Part shown: one piece after another, positions 8,268 to 17,307 of the stretch | Layout: every line of letters starts with the position of its first letter | Position numbering within the stretch: the first letter of the stretch is position 1 | Assembly: GCF_009455635.1 (NCBI RefSeq) | Contig: NZ_QPER01000002.1 | Span: 3,658,001 to 3,722,000 of the forward strand | DNA: 64,000 nucleotides | DNA from: Paraburkholderia agricolaris | Lineage (GTDB): Bacteria; Pseudomonadota; Gammaproteobacteria; Burkholderiales; Burkholderiaceae | Direction: 5' to 3' | Made by a program: the position numbers and the translations under genes | The notes under the pieces: generated by a model | Told to the model about the DNA's origin: nothing | The model's database searches: none | Seen by the model: only the letters and a program-made list of their open reading frames with translations

Positions 8268-11009
8268 TCAATGCGCTTCCTCCCAGTTCAGACCGGCGCC
8301 CACTTCGGCGACCAGCGGCACTTTCAGCGCGGCGACACCGCACATCAGTTCCGGCAAACGCTTACGTACATCGGACAATTCCGCGTCCGGCACTTCGAGA
8401 ATCAGTTCGTCGTGCACCTGCATGATCATGCGCGTACCGACTTTCGACTCTTCGATCCAGTTCTGCACCGCGATCATCGAGAGCTTGATCAGATCGGCGG
8501 CGGTGCCCTGCATCGGCGCGTTAATGGCCGCGCGCTCCGCGGCCTGACGGCGCGGACCATTGCCGCCATTGATCTCGGGCAGCCACAAGCGGCGGCCGAA
8601 AGCCGTCTCCACGTAGCCCTTGGACTTCGCGCTCAGACGGGTTTCGTCCATATACCGCGCGACGCCCGGATAACGCGCGAAGTAGCGGTCGATATACAGC
8701 TTGGCCGCGTCGCGCGTAATGCCGAGGTTCGCGGCAAGACCGAACGCGCTCATGCCGTAGATCAGGCCGAAGTTGATGACCTTCGCGACACGCCGCTGAT
8801 CGCTCGACACTTCGAGCGGCGTCACGCTGAAAATTTCCGCCGCGGTGGCACGGTGAATGTCTTCGCCCTGCGAGAACGCACGCAGCAACGATTCGTCGCC
8901 GGAAATGTGCGCCATGATGCGCAATTCGATCTGCGAATAATCGGCGGAGACGAGCTTATGGCCCGGCGGCGCAATGAACGCCTCGCGAATCCGGCGCCCT
9001 TCGGCGGTGCGCACGGGAATGTTCTGCAGGTTCGGATCGTTCGACGCCAGCCGGCCCGTGACCGCCACCGCCTGCGCATAGTTCGTATGCACACGGCCGG
9101 TGGTGGCGTTGACCATGCGCGGCAGCTTGTCGGTGTAGGTCGATTTCAGCTTCGACAGGCCGCGGTGTTCGAGCAGGATCTTCGGCAGCGGATAGTCTTC
9201 AGCGAGTTTTTGCAGCACTTCTTCGTCGGTGGACGGCGCGCCGCTCGGGGTCTTTTTGACCACCGGCAATTCGAGCTTCTCAAAGAAGATCTGGCCGATC
9301 TGCTTGGGTGAACCCAGATTGAATTCGCCGCCGGCCAGCACGTACGCCTCGCTTTCCAGTTGAATCAGACGCGTGGCGATTTCGCTGCTTTGCGCGCGCA
9401 GTTTTTCGGCGTCGATCAGCACGCCGGTGCGCTCCATCTTGCGCAAGACACGCGAGGTGGGTACTTCGATATCGCGATATACGTAGTCGAGCGTTTTCTC
9501 CGCGGCCACCTGCGGATACAAAGCCTGATGCAGACGCAAGGTGATGTCGGCGTCTTCCGCTGCGTATTCGGCGGCCTGTTCCAACGCGACTTCGTCGAAG
9601 CCGATTTGCGACGCACCCTTGCCCGCGACCTCTTCGTACTTGATCGTCTTGATGCCGAGATGGCGCAGCGCGAGGCTGTCCATGTCGTGTGTGCGGTGCG
9701 ATTCGAGCACGTACGACTCCAGCAGCGTGTCGTGTTCGACGCCGCGCATTTCGATGCCGTAGTTCGCCAGCACCTGCTCGTCGTACTTCATGTGCTGGCC
9801 GACTTTCTTGTGCTCAGCGCTTTCCAGCCACGGCTTGAGCTTCGCCAGCACTTCGTCGCGCGGCAGTTGCACGGGCGCGTCCGGGCCGCGGTGCGCGAGC
9901 GGTACATAAGCCGCGCGGCCAGCTTCGACCGACAACGACAAGCCCACGATTTGCGCGGTCATCGGATCGAGCGAGGTGGTTTCGGTATCGAACGCCGTCA
10001 ATTCGGCGGCGTTGATTTTCTCAAGCCACGCGTCGAACTGCTCCCAGCTCTGCACGGTGTCGTAGTGACGTTCGTGATCCACGGTGAGCGCCGGCGGCAC
10101 GTCGGTCTCGGGCCCTTCCACAGCCTCGGCGACTTCCACTTCGCGCAGCCAGGTCTTGAAACCGTTGCGCGTGAACACGTCGCGCAGTTCCTCGCGCGAT
10201 TCCGGCCGGCTTTGCAGGCTCTCTTCGATCGACACGATGTGGCCGGTCAGATCGCATTGCCGCTCGACGGTGACGAGTTTCTTCGCCATCGGCAGAAAAT
10301 CGAGTGCACGTCGCAGATTGTCTCCTACCGCACCTTTGATTTCGTCCGCATGTGCGACGATGCCGTCGAGTGTCTCGTACTGCGTGAGCCATTTGATGGC
10401 CGTTTTCGGGCCGCATTTCTCGACGCCTGGCACGTTGTCGACGGTATCGCCGATCAACGACAGGTAGTCGATGATGCGTTCCGGCGGCACGCCGAATTTG
10501 GCGATCACGCCTTCGCGGTCGAGCTTCTCGTTCGTCATCGTATTGATGAGGGTGACATGATCCGACACGAGCTGCGCCAGATCCTTGTCCCCAGTCGACA
10601 CGATCACATTCATGCCGCGTTTTTCGGCTGCGGTGCTGAGCGTGCCGATCACGTCGTCCGCTTCGACGCCTTCGATCATCAGCAGCGGCCAGCCGAGCGC
10701 GCGCACGGCGACGTGAATCGGCTCGATCTGGCGAGCGAGATCTTCCGGCATCGACGGGCGGTTCGCCTTATAGTCGGCATACCAGTCGTCGCGGAACGTT
10801 TTGCCCTTGGCGTCGAACACGCACGCGCTATACTCTGCGGTGACTTCCTTGCGCATGCGCCGCAGCATGTTGATCATTCCATAGAGCGCCCCCGTCGGAC
10901 CACCTTCGGGTCCGCGCAGATCAGGCATCGCATGGTAGGCCCGGTACAGATAACTCGAACCGTCGACCAATAGCAGGGTCTTACCTTCAAGGCTTCGTTC
11001 TTCAGGCAT
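8268..11009 (-). CDS. polA: DNA polymerase I
   Basis: Repair and Okazaki-fragment-processing polymerase, 913 residues. The 5' nuclease domain comes first (LLLVDGSSYLYRAYHAM, residues 11-27, and IGDTVDNVPGV). The 3'-5' proofreading domain follows with all motifs intact: FDTETTSLDP, VGQHMKYDEQ and YAAEDADIT. The polymerase domain has motif A DYSQIELRIMAH, motif B RRVAKVINFGLIYGMSAFG and motif C QVHDELILEVP. All three activities should therefore be present. The ATG is one base away from the start codon of the divergent LOG-family gene, and no clear Shine-Dalgarno sequence is visible. Confidence 0.98.
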   Translation of the reverse strand: MPEERSLEGKTLLLVDGSSYLYRAYHAMPDLRGPEGGPTGALYGMINMLRRMRKEVTAEYSACVFDAKGKTFRDDWYADYKANRPSMPEDLARQIEPIHVAVRALGWPLLMIEGVEADDVIGTLSTAAEKRGMNVIVSTGDKDLAQLVSDHVTLINTMTNEKLDREGVIAKFGVPPERIIDYLSLIGDTVDNVPGVEKCGPKTAIKWLTQYETLDGIVAHADEIKGAVGDNLRRALDFLPMAKKLVTVERQCDLTGHIVSIEESLQSRPESREELRDVFTRNGFKTWLREVEVAEAVEGPETDVPPALTVDHERHYDTVQSWEQFDAWLEKINAAELTAFDTETTSLDPMTAQIVGLSLSVEAGRAAYVPLAHRGPDAPVQLPRDEVLAKLKPWLESAEHKKVGQHMKYDEQVLANYGIEMRGVEHDTLLESYVLESHRTHDMDSLALRHLGIKTIKYEEVAGKGASQIGFDEVALEQAAEYAAEDADITLRLHQALYPQVAAEKTLDYVYRDIEVPTSRVLRKMERTGVLIDAEKLRAQSSEIATRLIQLESEAYVLAGGEFNLGSPKQIGQIFFEKLELPVVKKTPSGAPSTDEEVLQKLAEDYPLPKILLEHRGLSKLKSTYTDKLPRMVNATTGRVHTNYAQAVAVTGRLASNDPNLQNIPVRTAEGRRIREAFIAPPGHKLVSADYSQIELRIMAHISGDESLLRAFSQGEDIHRATAAEIFSVTPLEVSSDQRRVAKVINFGLIYGMSAFGLAANLGITRDAAKLYIDRYFARYPGVARYMDETRLSAKSKGYVETAFGRRLWLPEINGGNGPRRQAAERAAINAPMQGTAADLIKLSMIAVQNWIEESKVGTRMIMQVHDELILEVPDAELSDVRKRLPELMCGVAALKVPLVAEVGAGLNWEEAH

Positions 11010-11010
11010 T

Positions 11011-11754
11011 ATGACTAAGAGAAAAGTGATTCCGAGTCTGCGATCACTCGCAGATCAAGAGCGCGCTACGGCTAAGAAGGCCCGCGCATCGTGGCAGATG
11101 TTCACGATTATGGCAGAGTTTATCGAGGCGACCGAGTACCTCTCGGAGATTCGCCCGGCTGTCAGCATCTACGGTTCAGCGCGCCTGAAACCGAACTCGC
11201 CCTATTACAAACTCGCCACGCAAATTGCGCGCAAACTGTCGGACGCCGGCTTCGCGGTCATCTCGGGCGGCGGCCCCGGCATCATGGAAGCGGCCAACAA
11301 GGGCGCGCATGCCGGCAAGGCCCCGTCGGTCGGCCTGAACATTGAACTGCCGCACGAGCAATCGGGCAATCAGTGGCAGGACATTTCGCTGCGTTTCCGC
11401 CATTTCTTCACGCGCAAAGTCACGTTCGTGAAGAACTCGGATGCGGTGATCGTCATGCCGGGCGGCTTCGGCACGCTGGACGAGCTCGCCGAAGTTCTCA
11501 CGCTGATTCAAACCAAGAAGTCGCGCCACGTGCCGATCATTCTGGTGGGCGGCGAGTTCTGGGAAGGCCTGCTTGCGTGGTTCAGGAACTCGCTCACGCC
11601 GATGGGCCTGATCAATCCGGCGGACATGGACTTGATGCAGGTGATCGACGATCCGGATCAGGTGCTCGAAGCGGTGCTGAAGTTCTACGAAGATCGCGAA
11701 GAAGCCGAACCGCATCCGGCCAAGTCGGATGAAGACCGGATGTTCTATCTGTGA
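11011..11754 (+). CDS. LOG-family (TIGR00730) Rossmann-fold protein
   Basis: Probable nucleotide phosphoribohydrolase of the LONELY GUY superfamily, 247 residues. The diagnostic motifs are present: SGGGPGIMEAANKGA near residue 90 and MPGGFGTLDELAEVLT near residue 150, which form the active site. An N-terminal helix of about 45 residues precedes the domain. Bacterial members cleave cytokinin riboside monophosphates or ordinary purine nucleotides (PpnN-like); the true substrate is not decidable here. The start chosen faces the polA start with one base between them. MFTIMAEF at residues 30-37 offers later alternatives. A hairpin follows the stop. Confidence 0.9.
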   Translation: MTKRKVIPSLRSLADQERATAKKARASWQMFTIMAEFIEATEYLSEIRPAVSIYGSARLKPNSPYYKLATQIARKLSDAGFAVISGGGPGIMEAANKGAHAGKAPSVGLNIELPHEQSGNQWQDISLRFRHFFTRKVTFVKNSDAVIVMPGGFGTLDELAEVLTLIQTKKSRHVPIILVGGEFWEGLLAWFRNSLTPMGLINPADMDLMQVIDDPDQVLEAVLKFYEDREEAEPHPAKSDEDRMFYL

Positions 11755-11762
11755 TGCCGGAT

Positions 11763-11783
11763 CTTCGCGCTCCGTGCGCGAAG
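11763..11783. terminator. Hairpin between convergent LOG gene and LysR gene
   Basis: Perfect 8-bp stem CTTCGCGC with loop TCCGT and GCGCGAAG, 8 bases after the LOG-gene stop and 70 bases past the LysR stop on the other strand. The T-tract is poor, so efficiency is uncertain. Confidence 0.6.
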
Positions 11784-11853
11784 TAGGTGCATCAAATGCG
11801 CGTGCGGACCGGCCGCGGGCTGCTCCAGGTGCGTCGAGCAGCCCACGCAGGTC

Positions 11854-12771
11854 CTAGCGGGCGGCCTCCAGGTCGCTCGCTTCCGCCATATCGGTCTGAT
11901 CCCCCTGCGCTTGCAGCCATTCGCAGAACTGCGCCACGAGCGGCGCCTGCGCGACTTCCCGCCTCGCCACCCACCAATAGCCGCGTGCATCGATACGTGG
12001 GCCGGCCAACGGCACGACAAGCCGTCCCGATGCCAGCTCATCCGCCAGCAAAGGCAATGGACCGAGCGCCACGCCGAGGCCATCCACCGCAGCCTGCAAA
12101 GCCAGATAGAAGTGATCGAACGACTGCTTCTTCCGGCATTTCGCCGTGACGCCTGCTGCCGATAACCAGATACCCCACGCATCGGGCCGCGTGTCCGAGT
12201 GCAGCAGCACGTGCCTCGCAAGATCGTCGGCTACGCCGATCGGCGAGCGTTGCAGGAGCGCGGGGCTGCACACCGGAATCTCGCTCTCACCCAGGAAATG
12301 ACCGCTTACGCAGTTCGCCCAATGCGCCGGACCGCGCCGCACCGCGACGTCGAAGCTATCCAGGGTTTCGACCGGGGCGTTTGAGGTCGACAAGCGCAGT
12401 TCCACATTCGGCACCTTGCGCTGGAACTGATGGAGCCGTGGCAGCAGCCATTTCATTGCGAAAGTCGGCAACGCATTCACCCTTAAAACGTGAACGACGC
12501 CCGTATCGCGCAGTTGGTCGGTAGCGAGCGCGATGCTGTCGAACGCGGCCTGGACGGTGGCCAGATAGCGGCGACCGTCGTCGGTCAGACGCACGCGTTT
12601 GCCGCGGCGATGGAACACCTGCACGCCGAGCCAGGTTTCGAAAGCAGCAACCTGCCGGCTAATTGCACCGTGCGTCACATGCAATTCGTTCGCCGCGGCA
12701 GTGAAGCTTTCATGCCGCGCCGCGGCTTCGAACGCGCGGAGCGCCGGAAAAGGAGGGAGATTACGGGCCAT
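11854..12771 (-). CDS. LysR-family transcriptional regulator (GcvA-like)
   Basis: 305 residues. The N-terminal winged helix-turn-helix (FPALRAFEAAARHESFTAAA, then ELHVTHGAISRQVAAFETWL) matches the GcvA subgroup of LysR regulators, and a type-2 periplasmic-binding-like effector domain follows. It is divergent from the two chromate-transporter genes, the classic LysR arrangement, so it may control them (inference). Oddly, no Shine-Dalgarno sequence precedes the ATG at 12771; a palindrome occupies the bases immediately upstream. The start could be leaderless or lie elsewhere, though the domain begins at once. Confidence 0.9.
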   Translation of the reverse strand: MARNLPPFPALRAFEAAARHESFTAAANELHVTHGAISRQVAAFETWLGVQVFHRRGKRVRLTDDGRRYLATVQAAFDSIALATDQLRDTGVVHVLRVNALPTFAMKWLLPRLHQFQRKVPNVELRLSTSNAPVETLDSFDVAVRRGPAHWANCVSGHFLGESEIPVCSPALLQRSPIGVADDLARHVLLHSDTRPDAWGIWLSAAGVTAKCRKKQSFDHFYLALQAAVDGLGVALGPLPLLADELASGRLVVPLAGPRIDARGYWWVARREVAQAPLVAQFCEWLQAQGDQTDMAEASDLEAAR

Positions 12772-12773
12772 GC

Positions 12774-12792
12774 TTGTGATTCTAGATCACAA
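12774..12792. promoter_or_regulatory. Candidate LysR operator between regulator and chromate transporter
   Basis: Perfect inverted repeat TTGTGAT-N5-ATCACAA in the 97-base divergent spacer. It ends two bases before the regulator's start codon and lies 77 bases before the transporter ATG. Symmetry and T-N11-A spacing fit a LysR recognition site. Confidence 0.5.
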
Positions 12793-12868
12793 AGGCGCGC
12801 TCAAAAATCGTTTTGCCCGGAACCGGTTCGGCGCTAATCTCCTGAGCTTGAACTGGAAGCGTAGCGAA

Positions 12869-13438
12869 ATGGATCATGAACTCACCTCGGCCGAGATGGA
12901 TCTCGCGCCCACGCCCACATTGCGGGAGATCTTTGGCGGCTTTCTCGGCCTCGGGCTGATCTCGTTTGGCGGTGCGCTGCCGCTCGCGCGGCGCGCCTTG
13001 GTCGAGCAACGGCGCTGGCTGACCGGCGCGGAATTCACCGATTTGCTCGGTTTATGCCAATTCTTGCCGGGCGGCAACGTCATCAATCTTTCAGTGGCGA
13101 TCGGGATGCGCTTTCGCGGCGTGCCGGGGGCGCTGGCGGGTTTGCTCGGCTTGATCGCGGGGCCGTCGCTAGTGGTAATCGGCCTTGGCGTGCTGTACGA
13201 ACACACGCAAAACGACCCGCACGTTCGCCACCTGTTTGCCGGTCTCGCGGCGGCGGCGTCCGGCCTGCTGATCTCGATGGCCGTGAAGATCCTGCTGCCA
13301 CTGCGGAATAAACCCATGGCCGCGCTTATCGCGGCGCTCGGATTCATCGCGATTGCCATCATGCGTCTGCCGCTTCTGCCTACGATGCTGGTGCTCACGC
13401 CGCTTAGCATCTACATCGCATCGAGGGCCGCACGATGA
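12869..13438 (+). CDS. Chromate transporter, first half (CHR family)
   Basis: Short-chain CHR-family membrane protein of 189 residues. I chose ATG 12869 (MDHELTSAEMDLAP); the open frame upstream is antisense to the LysR gene and has no family features. The core motif of the family, GLISFGGALPLARRALVEQR then LCQFLPGGNVINLS, lies in the first 80 residues, followed by five hydrophobic segments. Two short CHR proteins made from adjacent genes pair to form a transporter equivalent to long ChrA. The next gene overlaps by 4 bases (ATGA). Chromate is the family's best known substrate, but many Burkholderia copies are untested. Confidence 0.88.
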   Translation: MDHELTSAEMDLAPTPTLREIFGGFLGLGLISFGGALPLARRALVEQRRWLTGAEFTDLLGLCQFLPGGNVINLSVAIGMRFRGVPGALAGLLGLIAGPSLVVIGLGVLYEHTQNDPHVRHLFAGLAAAASGLLISMAVKILLPLRNKPMAALIAALGFIAIAIMRLPLLPTMLVLTPLSIYIASRAAR

Positions 13439-13965
13439 ACGACACGCTCATTTCGCTTGCCATCATTTTCAGCCAGCTTTCGTTGCTGGCGTTCGGCGGC
13501 GGCAATACGATTCTTCCGGAGATGCAGCGTCAGGTGGTGGATGTGCATCACTGGATGCCGGCCAGCGAGTTCAGCGCGCTGTTCGCGCTCGCGCAAGCGG
13601 CGCCGGGGCCGAATCTCATGATCGTCACGCTGATCGGCTGGCATGTGGCGGGTTGGGCGGGCATGCTGGTGACTTCGGTGGCGAAGTTCGGGCCATCGTC
13701 GCTCGTCACGATTCTCGCGCTGCATGCGTGGGATCGATTCAAGGACCGCCCGTGGCGACGTTACGCGCAAATGGGTCTGGTGCCGGTGACGGCTGGCATC
13801 GTCGCGGCGAGCGCCGCGCTGATCGCCGAGGCGTCGAACCCGACGGCGATTGCGTGGGCAATCTGCGCTTTTACCGCTGTGCTGGCGCTGAAAACGCGGA
13901 TTCATCCGCTGTGGCTGCTGGCGGCGGGGAGTTTGATCGGGCTGACGGGGTTTGGGCAGTTTTGA
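13435..13965 (+). CDS. Chromate transporter, second half (CHR family)
   Basis: 176-residue partner of the preceding gene, starting within its stop codon (ATGA). The CHR motif is LSLLAFGGGNTILPEMQRQV near residue 15 and LFALAQAAPGPNLMIVTLIG near residue 50; about five hydrophobic segments follow. The two halves have diverged, which in characterised pairs goes with opposite membrane topology; the topology here is inferred. A strong hairpin follows the stop. Confidence 0.88.
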   Translation: MNDTLISLAIIFSQLSLLAFGGGNTILPEMQRQVVDVHHWMPASEFSALFALAQAAPGPNLMIVTLIGWHVAGWAGMLVTSVAKFGPSSLVTILALHAWDRFKDRPWRRYAQMGLVPVTAGIVAASAALIAEASNPTAIAWAICAFTAVLALKTRIHPLWLLAAGSLIGLTGFGQF

Positions 13966-13974
13966 GTCTTGAGA

Positions 13975-14005
13975 CCAGGGCGAGCGGAGCAGATGCTCGC
14001 CCTGG
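13975..14005. terminator. Bidirectional hairpin between chromate transporter and amn
   Basis: 11-bp perfect stem CCAGGGCGAGC / GCTCGCCCTGG with a 9-base loop, extendable by GAG/CTC across one mismatch. It lies between convergent genes. No long T-tract. Confidence 0.65.
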
Positions 14006-14027
14006 CCTCATCGTCCCTTACCGGCGC

Positions 14028-15554
14028 TTACTGAAACGCCACTTCCGCAAAGCTGCGCAACTTCCGGCTATGCAAGCGATGCAGGCCATTCATCCGCAAC
14101 AACTCCATCGCCTTCACACCGATCTGCAGATGCTGATCGACTTGTGCGCGATAGAACTGATCCGCCATGCCCGGCAGTTTCAATTCGCCATGCAAAGGTT
14201 TGTCCGACACGCATAGCAAGGTGCCGTAAGGCACGCGGAAACGGAATCCGTTCGCGGCGATCGTCGCACTTTCCATATCGAGCGCGACCGCGCGGCTTTG
14301 CGACAGCCGCTGCACCGGTTCACGATGATCGCGCAACTCCCAGTTGCGGTTATCCACGCTCGCCACCGTGCCCGTGCGCATCACACGCTTCAATTCGACG
14401 CCATCCAGTTGCGTGACCTGCGCGACCGCACGCTCCAACGCCACCTGCACTTCGGCCAGGGCGGGAATCGGCACCCACAGCGGCAAATCGTCGTCGAGCA
14501 CGTGATCCTCGCGCACATAACCGTGCGCCAGCACGTAGTCGCCCAACCGCTGCGTATTGCGCAGACCCGCGCAATGGCCGAGCATGACCCACGCATGCGG
14601 GCGCAGCACGGCGATGTGGTCCGTGATCGTCTTCGCGTTCGACGGCCCGACGCCGATGTTGACCATCGTGATGCCGCTGCCATCGGCCCGCTTCAGGTGA
14701 TACGCGGGCATCTGCGGCAGACGCGGCGGCGCCGTGCCTTCCTGCGCCTGCTCGCCGAGATTCTCGTTGTACGTGATCACGTCGCCCGGCTCGACGAACG
14801 AGGTGTATTCGCTGCGATAAGCGCGCAACTCTTCGTCGTCGGTATGCGCCATCATCGTGCGGCCGAGTTTGACGAACTCGTCGATATAGAACTGGTAGTT
14901 CGTGTACAGCACGTAATTCTGGAAATGCGTGGGCGAAGTCGCCGTGTAATGCTTCAGCCGATGCAGCGAGAAATCCACCCGCGCCGCCGTGAATAGCGCT
15001 AGCGGATGCGGCTCGCCCGGCAGAGGTTCATACGTGCCGTTGACGATGCGGTCGTCGAGCAGCGCGAGGTCCGGCGTATCGAATACATCGCGCATCAGGA
15101 ACAGGCGTTCGCGATCCAGATCGCCCTCGAGATGGATGCCTTCGGAAAAGGCAAAGTGAATCGGAATCGGCTGATCGGACACGCCGACTTCGATCTTCAC
15201 GTGATGGTTCTTCGCCAGCAGGCGCAATTGCTCGCGATAGTAATTGCCGAACAGATCGGGCCGGGTGACAGTCGTCTCGAACACACCCGGACCCGCGACG
15301 AACCCATACGAGCGGCGCGAGTCTATATGCGTGTTGACTTCGGTGCGTACCCTGACGAACGGGTAGCAGGCCCGCACGCGGCGTTCGAACAGTTCGTTGC
15401 GGCGATAGCGCGCGAAGACGTCGCGCAGGAACGAGGTGTTCGCTTCGTAGATCGCCGACAGGCGCGTGACGGCCTCGGTCGCGTCGTCAAAGGATTCGGT
15501 TGGGAAGCTGTTGGCGGGAGTCTGCACCGCGCGTTGATTGGTATCGTTGTTCAT
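14028..15554 (-). CDS. amn: AMP nucleosidase
   Basis: Hydrolyses AMP to adenine and ribose 5-phosphate, adjusting adenylate pools. The frame has ATG codons at 15560 and 15554. GAGGTG at 15562-15567 is only 1-2 bases from the first and about 7 from the second, so 15554 is preferred, giving 508 residues against about 484 in E. coli. An N-terminal regulatory domain occupies roughly the first 200 residues, and the nucleoside-phosphorylase-like domain contains MVNIGVGPSNAKTITDH, MLGHCAGLRNTQRLGDYV and ALDMESATIAANGFRFRVP. The family call is strong. It is monocistronic. Confidence 0.93.
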   Translation of the reverse strand: MNNDTNQRAVQTPANSFPTESFDDATEAVTRLSAIYEANTSFLRDVFARYRRNELFERRVRACYPFVRVRTEVNTHIDSRRSYGFVAGPGVFETTVTRPDLFGNYYREQLRLLAKNHHVKIEVGVSDQPIPIHFAFSEGIHLEGDLDRERLFLMRDVFDTPDLALLDDRIVNGTYEPLPGEPHPLALFTAARVDFSLHRLKHYTATSPTHFQNYVLYTNYQFYIDEFVKLGRTMMAHTDDEELRAYRSEYTSFVEPGDVITYNENLGEQAQEGTAPPRLPQMPAYHLKRADGSGITMVNIGVGPSNAKTITDHIAVLRPHAWVMLGHCAGLRNTQRLGDYVLAHGYVREDHVLDDDLPLWVPIPALAEVQVALERAVAQVTQLDGVELKRVMRTGTVASVDNRNWELRDHREPVQRLSQSRAVALDMESATIAANGFRFRVPYGTLLCVSDKPLHGELKLPGMADQFYRAQVDQHLQIGVKAMELLRMNGLHRLHSRKLRSFAEVAFQ

Positions 15555-15754
15555 CTTCATTCACCTCGATTGATGAGATGACATTACCACGGAACCCGTG
15601 ATCGCCAAATGACCTCGCGGCACCTACCGTAACTGCCGCCGCGGCGACCGCAAGATTGCGCGCACGCCGCGCGAAAGCGGCGCAAAATAAGGTGATCGCG
15701 CCCGGGGGCAAGGCTGGATTTGCTAGAATCGGGGCACCATATTGGAGAATCACC

Positions 15755-16150
15755 ATGAAGCCGTTCCTTCCCGTCGCCGTTGCACTGGCCCTCGCCTTTG
15801 GCAACGCCGCGATGGCTGCCCAGCCTGTCGATGACACTCCGCCTCCCGGTACGCCCCAGTCCGCCAATGAACGGGCCGGTCTGCCTGACCTGGCGAAGAT
15901 CAATCGTCCGGCCGCCGAGGTCAGCTCGAAGGTCGAAATCAACGTCCCGCGCACGCCGAGCTTCTACGAACGCAGCGCTAACGGCACCGAAATCACCGAA
16001 TACCGCGACAAGGGCAAACCCGTCGAAATCAACGTGCATTCGAATCTCGGCACGCGCTATCAGATGAGCGCGCCGCTCGACTCGTCGCCTACCGTGCGCG
16101 ACAACGGCCGCGCCAGCACGCGCTTGCCGTCGGTGAACCTGACTTATTGA
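15755..16150 (+). CDS. Small secreted protein of unknown function
   Basis: 131 residues from ATG 15755, preceded by GGAGA at 15744. The first 22 residues are a Sec signal peptide (MKPFLPVAVALALAFGNAAM, cleavage likely at AMA-AQ). The mature part is polar, rich in Pro, Asn, Arg and Glu, without cysteines or repeats. It contains two similar phrases, KVEINVPRTPSFYE and PVEINVHSNLGTRYQ. I do not recognise the family; a periplasmic location is the only supported statement. It is flanked by amn (divergent) and thrB. Confidence 0.75.
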   Translation: MKPFLPVAVALALAFGNAAMAAQPVDDTPPPGTPQSANERAGLPDLAKINRPAAEVSSKVEINVPRTPSFYERSANGTEITEYRDKGKPVEINVHSNLGTRYQMSAPLDSSPTVRDNGRASTRLPSVNLTY

Positions 16151-16163
16151 TAGTTGCCCGGGT

Positions 16164-16186
16164 GGGCGGCCCGGCGTAAGCCGCCC
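16164..16186 (+). terminator. Weak hairpin after the small secreted protein gene
   Basis: GGGCGGC stem with GCCGCCC and a 9-base loop, 13 bases past the stop codon; followed by C residues rather than a T-tract. Confidence 0.45.
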
Positions 16187-16311
16187 CCCTGGATCTGTGC
16201 GGCCCGCGGGCGTCGCCCCGGGCTTTCAGCCTGCTTGCCGATTTTCAGCACCTCACACCTCGCACTGGCCGCATCGCGCCAGCCCGACTAACCTGACTCG
16301 ACGTTTCCCGC

Positions 16312-17307
16312 ATGGCTGTCTTCACCGCTGTCACCGAACCCCAACTAGCAGAATGGATGCGTCACTACGATCTCGGCGAAGTCGTCGAGTTTCGCGGCAT
16401 CCCGTCCGGTATTGAGAACAGCAACTTCTTTCTGACTACGACGCGCGGCGAATACGTCCTCACCATTTTCGAGAAGCTGACGGCCGGGCAACTGCCGTTC
16501 TATCTCGATCTGATGCGGCATCTGGCCGCGCACCGCGTGCCGGTGCCGGACCCCATGCCGCGCGAAGATGGCGCGCTGTTCGGCACATTGCATGGCAAGC
16601 CCGCAGCCATCGTGACCAAACTCGAAGGCGCGCCGGAGATGGCGCCGCAAGTCGAACACTGCGTCGAAGTCGGGCAAATGCTTGCACGCATGCACCTGGC
16701 GGGACGCGATTACGCACGCTATCAGCCGAATCTGCGCAGCCTGCCGTGGTGGCAGGAAACCGTGCCGACCATCCTGCCGTTCCTCGAGGGCGCGCAGCGC
16801 GACTTGCTGTCGTCCGAACTGGCGCATCAGGAGGCGTTCTTCGCGTCGGCGGATTACGCCAGCTTGCCCGAAGGTCCCTGTCACGCCGACCTGTTCCGCG
16901 ATAACGCGCTGTTCGCGCATGCGGCGCCGGAAAGCGGCCACGAGGTGCGCCTGGGCGGCTTCTTCGACTTCTATTTCGCCGGCTGCGACAAGTGGCTGTT
17001 CGACGTCGCGGTCACGGTCAACGACTGGTGCGTCGACCTCGCCACCGGCAAGCTCGACGAGGCGCGCACCGAGGCCCTGCTGCGCGCTTACCAAACCGTG
17101 CGCCCGTTCACCGCCGAAGAAAACCGCCATTGGGGCGATATGCTGCGCGCGGGCGCCTACCGCTTCTGGGTCTCGCGCCTGTATGATTTTCATTTGCCGC
17201 GCGCGGCCGAGATGCTCAAACCGCACGACCCCGGCCATTTCGAGCGCATCCTGCGCGAACGCCTGACCGGCGCTGCTCTTCCAGGCATTCATACCTCATG
17301 CAACTGA
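16312..17307 (+). CDS. thrB: Homoserine kinase
   Basis: ATP-dependent phosphorylation of homoserine on the threonine branch of aspartate metabolism. At 331 residues it belongs to the aminoglycoside-phosphotransferase-fold type of ThrB found in Burkholderiales, not the GHMP-kinase type of enterics. Features: [20 protein letters not shown] near residue 25 (nucleotide loop), [12 protein letters not shown] near residue 190 (catalytic loop) and [19 protein letters not shown] near 215 (Mg-binding Asp). The stop overlaps the next gene by 10 bases, suggesting co-translation. Confidence 0.93.
   Translation: MAVFTAVTEPQLAEWMRHYDLGEVVEFRGIPSGIENSNFFLTTTRGEYVLTIFEKLTAGQLPFYLDLMRHLAAHRVPVPDPMPREDGALFGTLHGKPAAIVTKLEGAPEMAPQVEHCVEVGQMLARMHLAGRDYARYQPNLRSLPWWQETVPTILPFLEGAQRDLLSSELAHQEAFFASADYASLPEGPCHADLFRDNALFAHAAPESGHEVRLGGFFDFYFAGCDKWLFDVAVTVNDWCVDLATGKLDEARTEALLRAYQTVRPFTAEENRHWGDMLRAGAYRFWVSRLYDFHLPRAAEMLKPHDPGHFERILRERLTGAALPGIHTSCN

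Noticed and set aside
9360..10973. A 537-codon open frame antisense to polA
   Set aside because: Same reverse-frame composition; polA is unambiguous with all catalytic motifs.
12599..12868. Upstream extension of the first chromate-transporter frame
   Set aside because: Those codons are antisense to the LysR DNA-binding domain, and the CHR domain starts after 12869.
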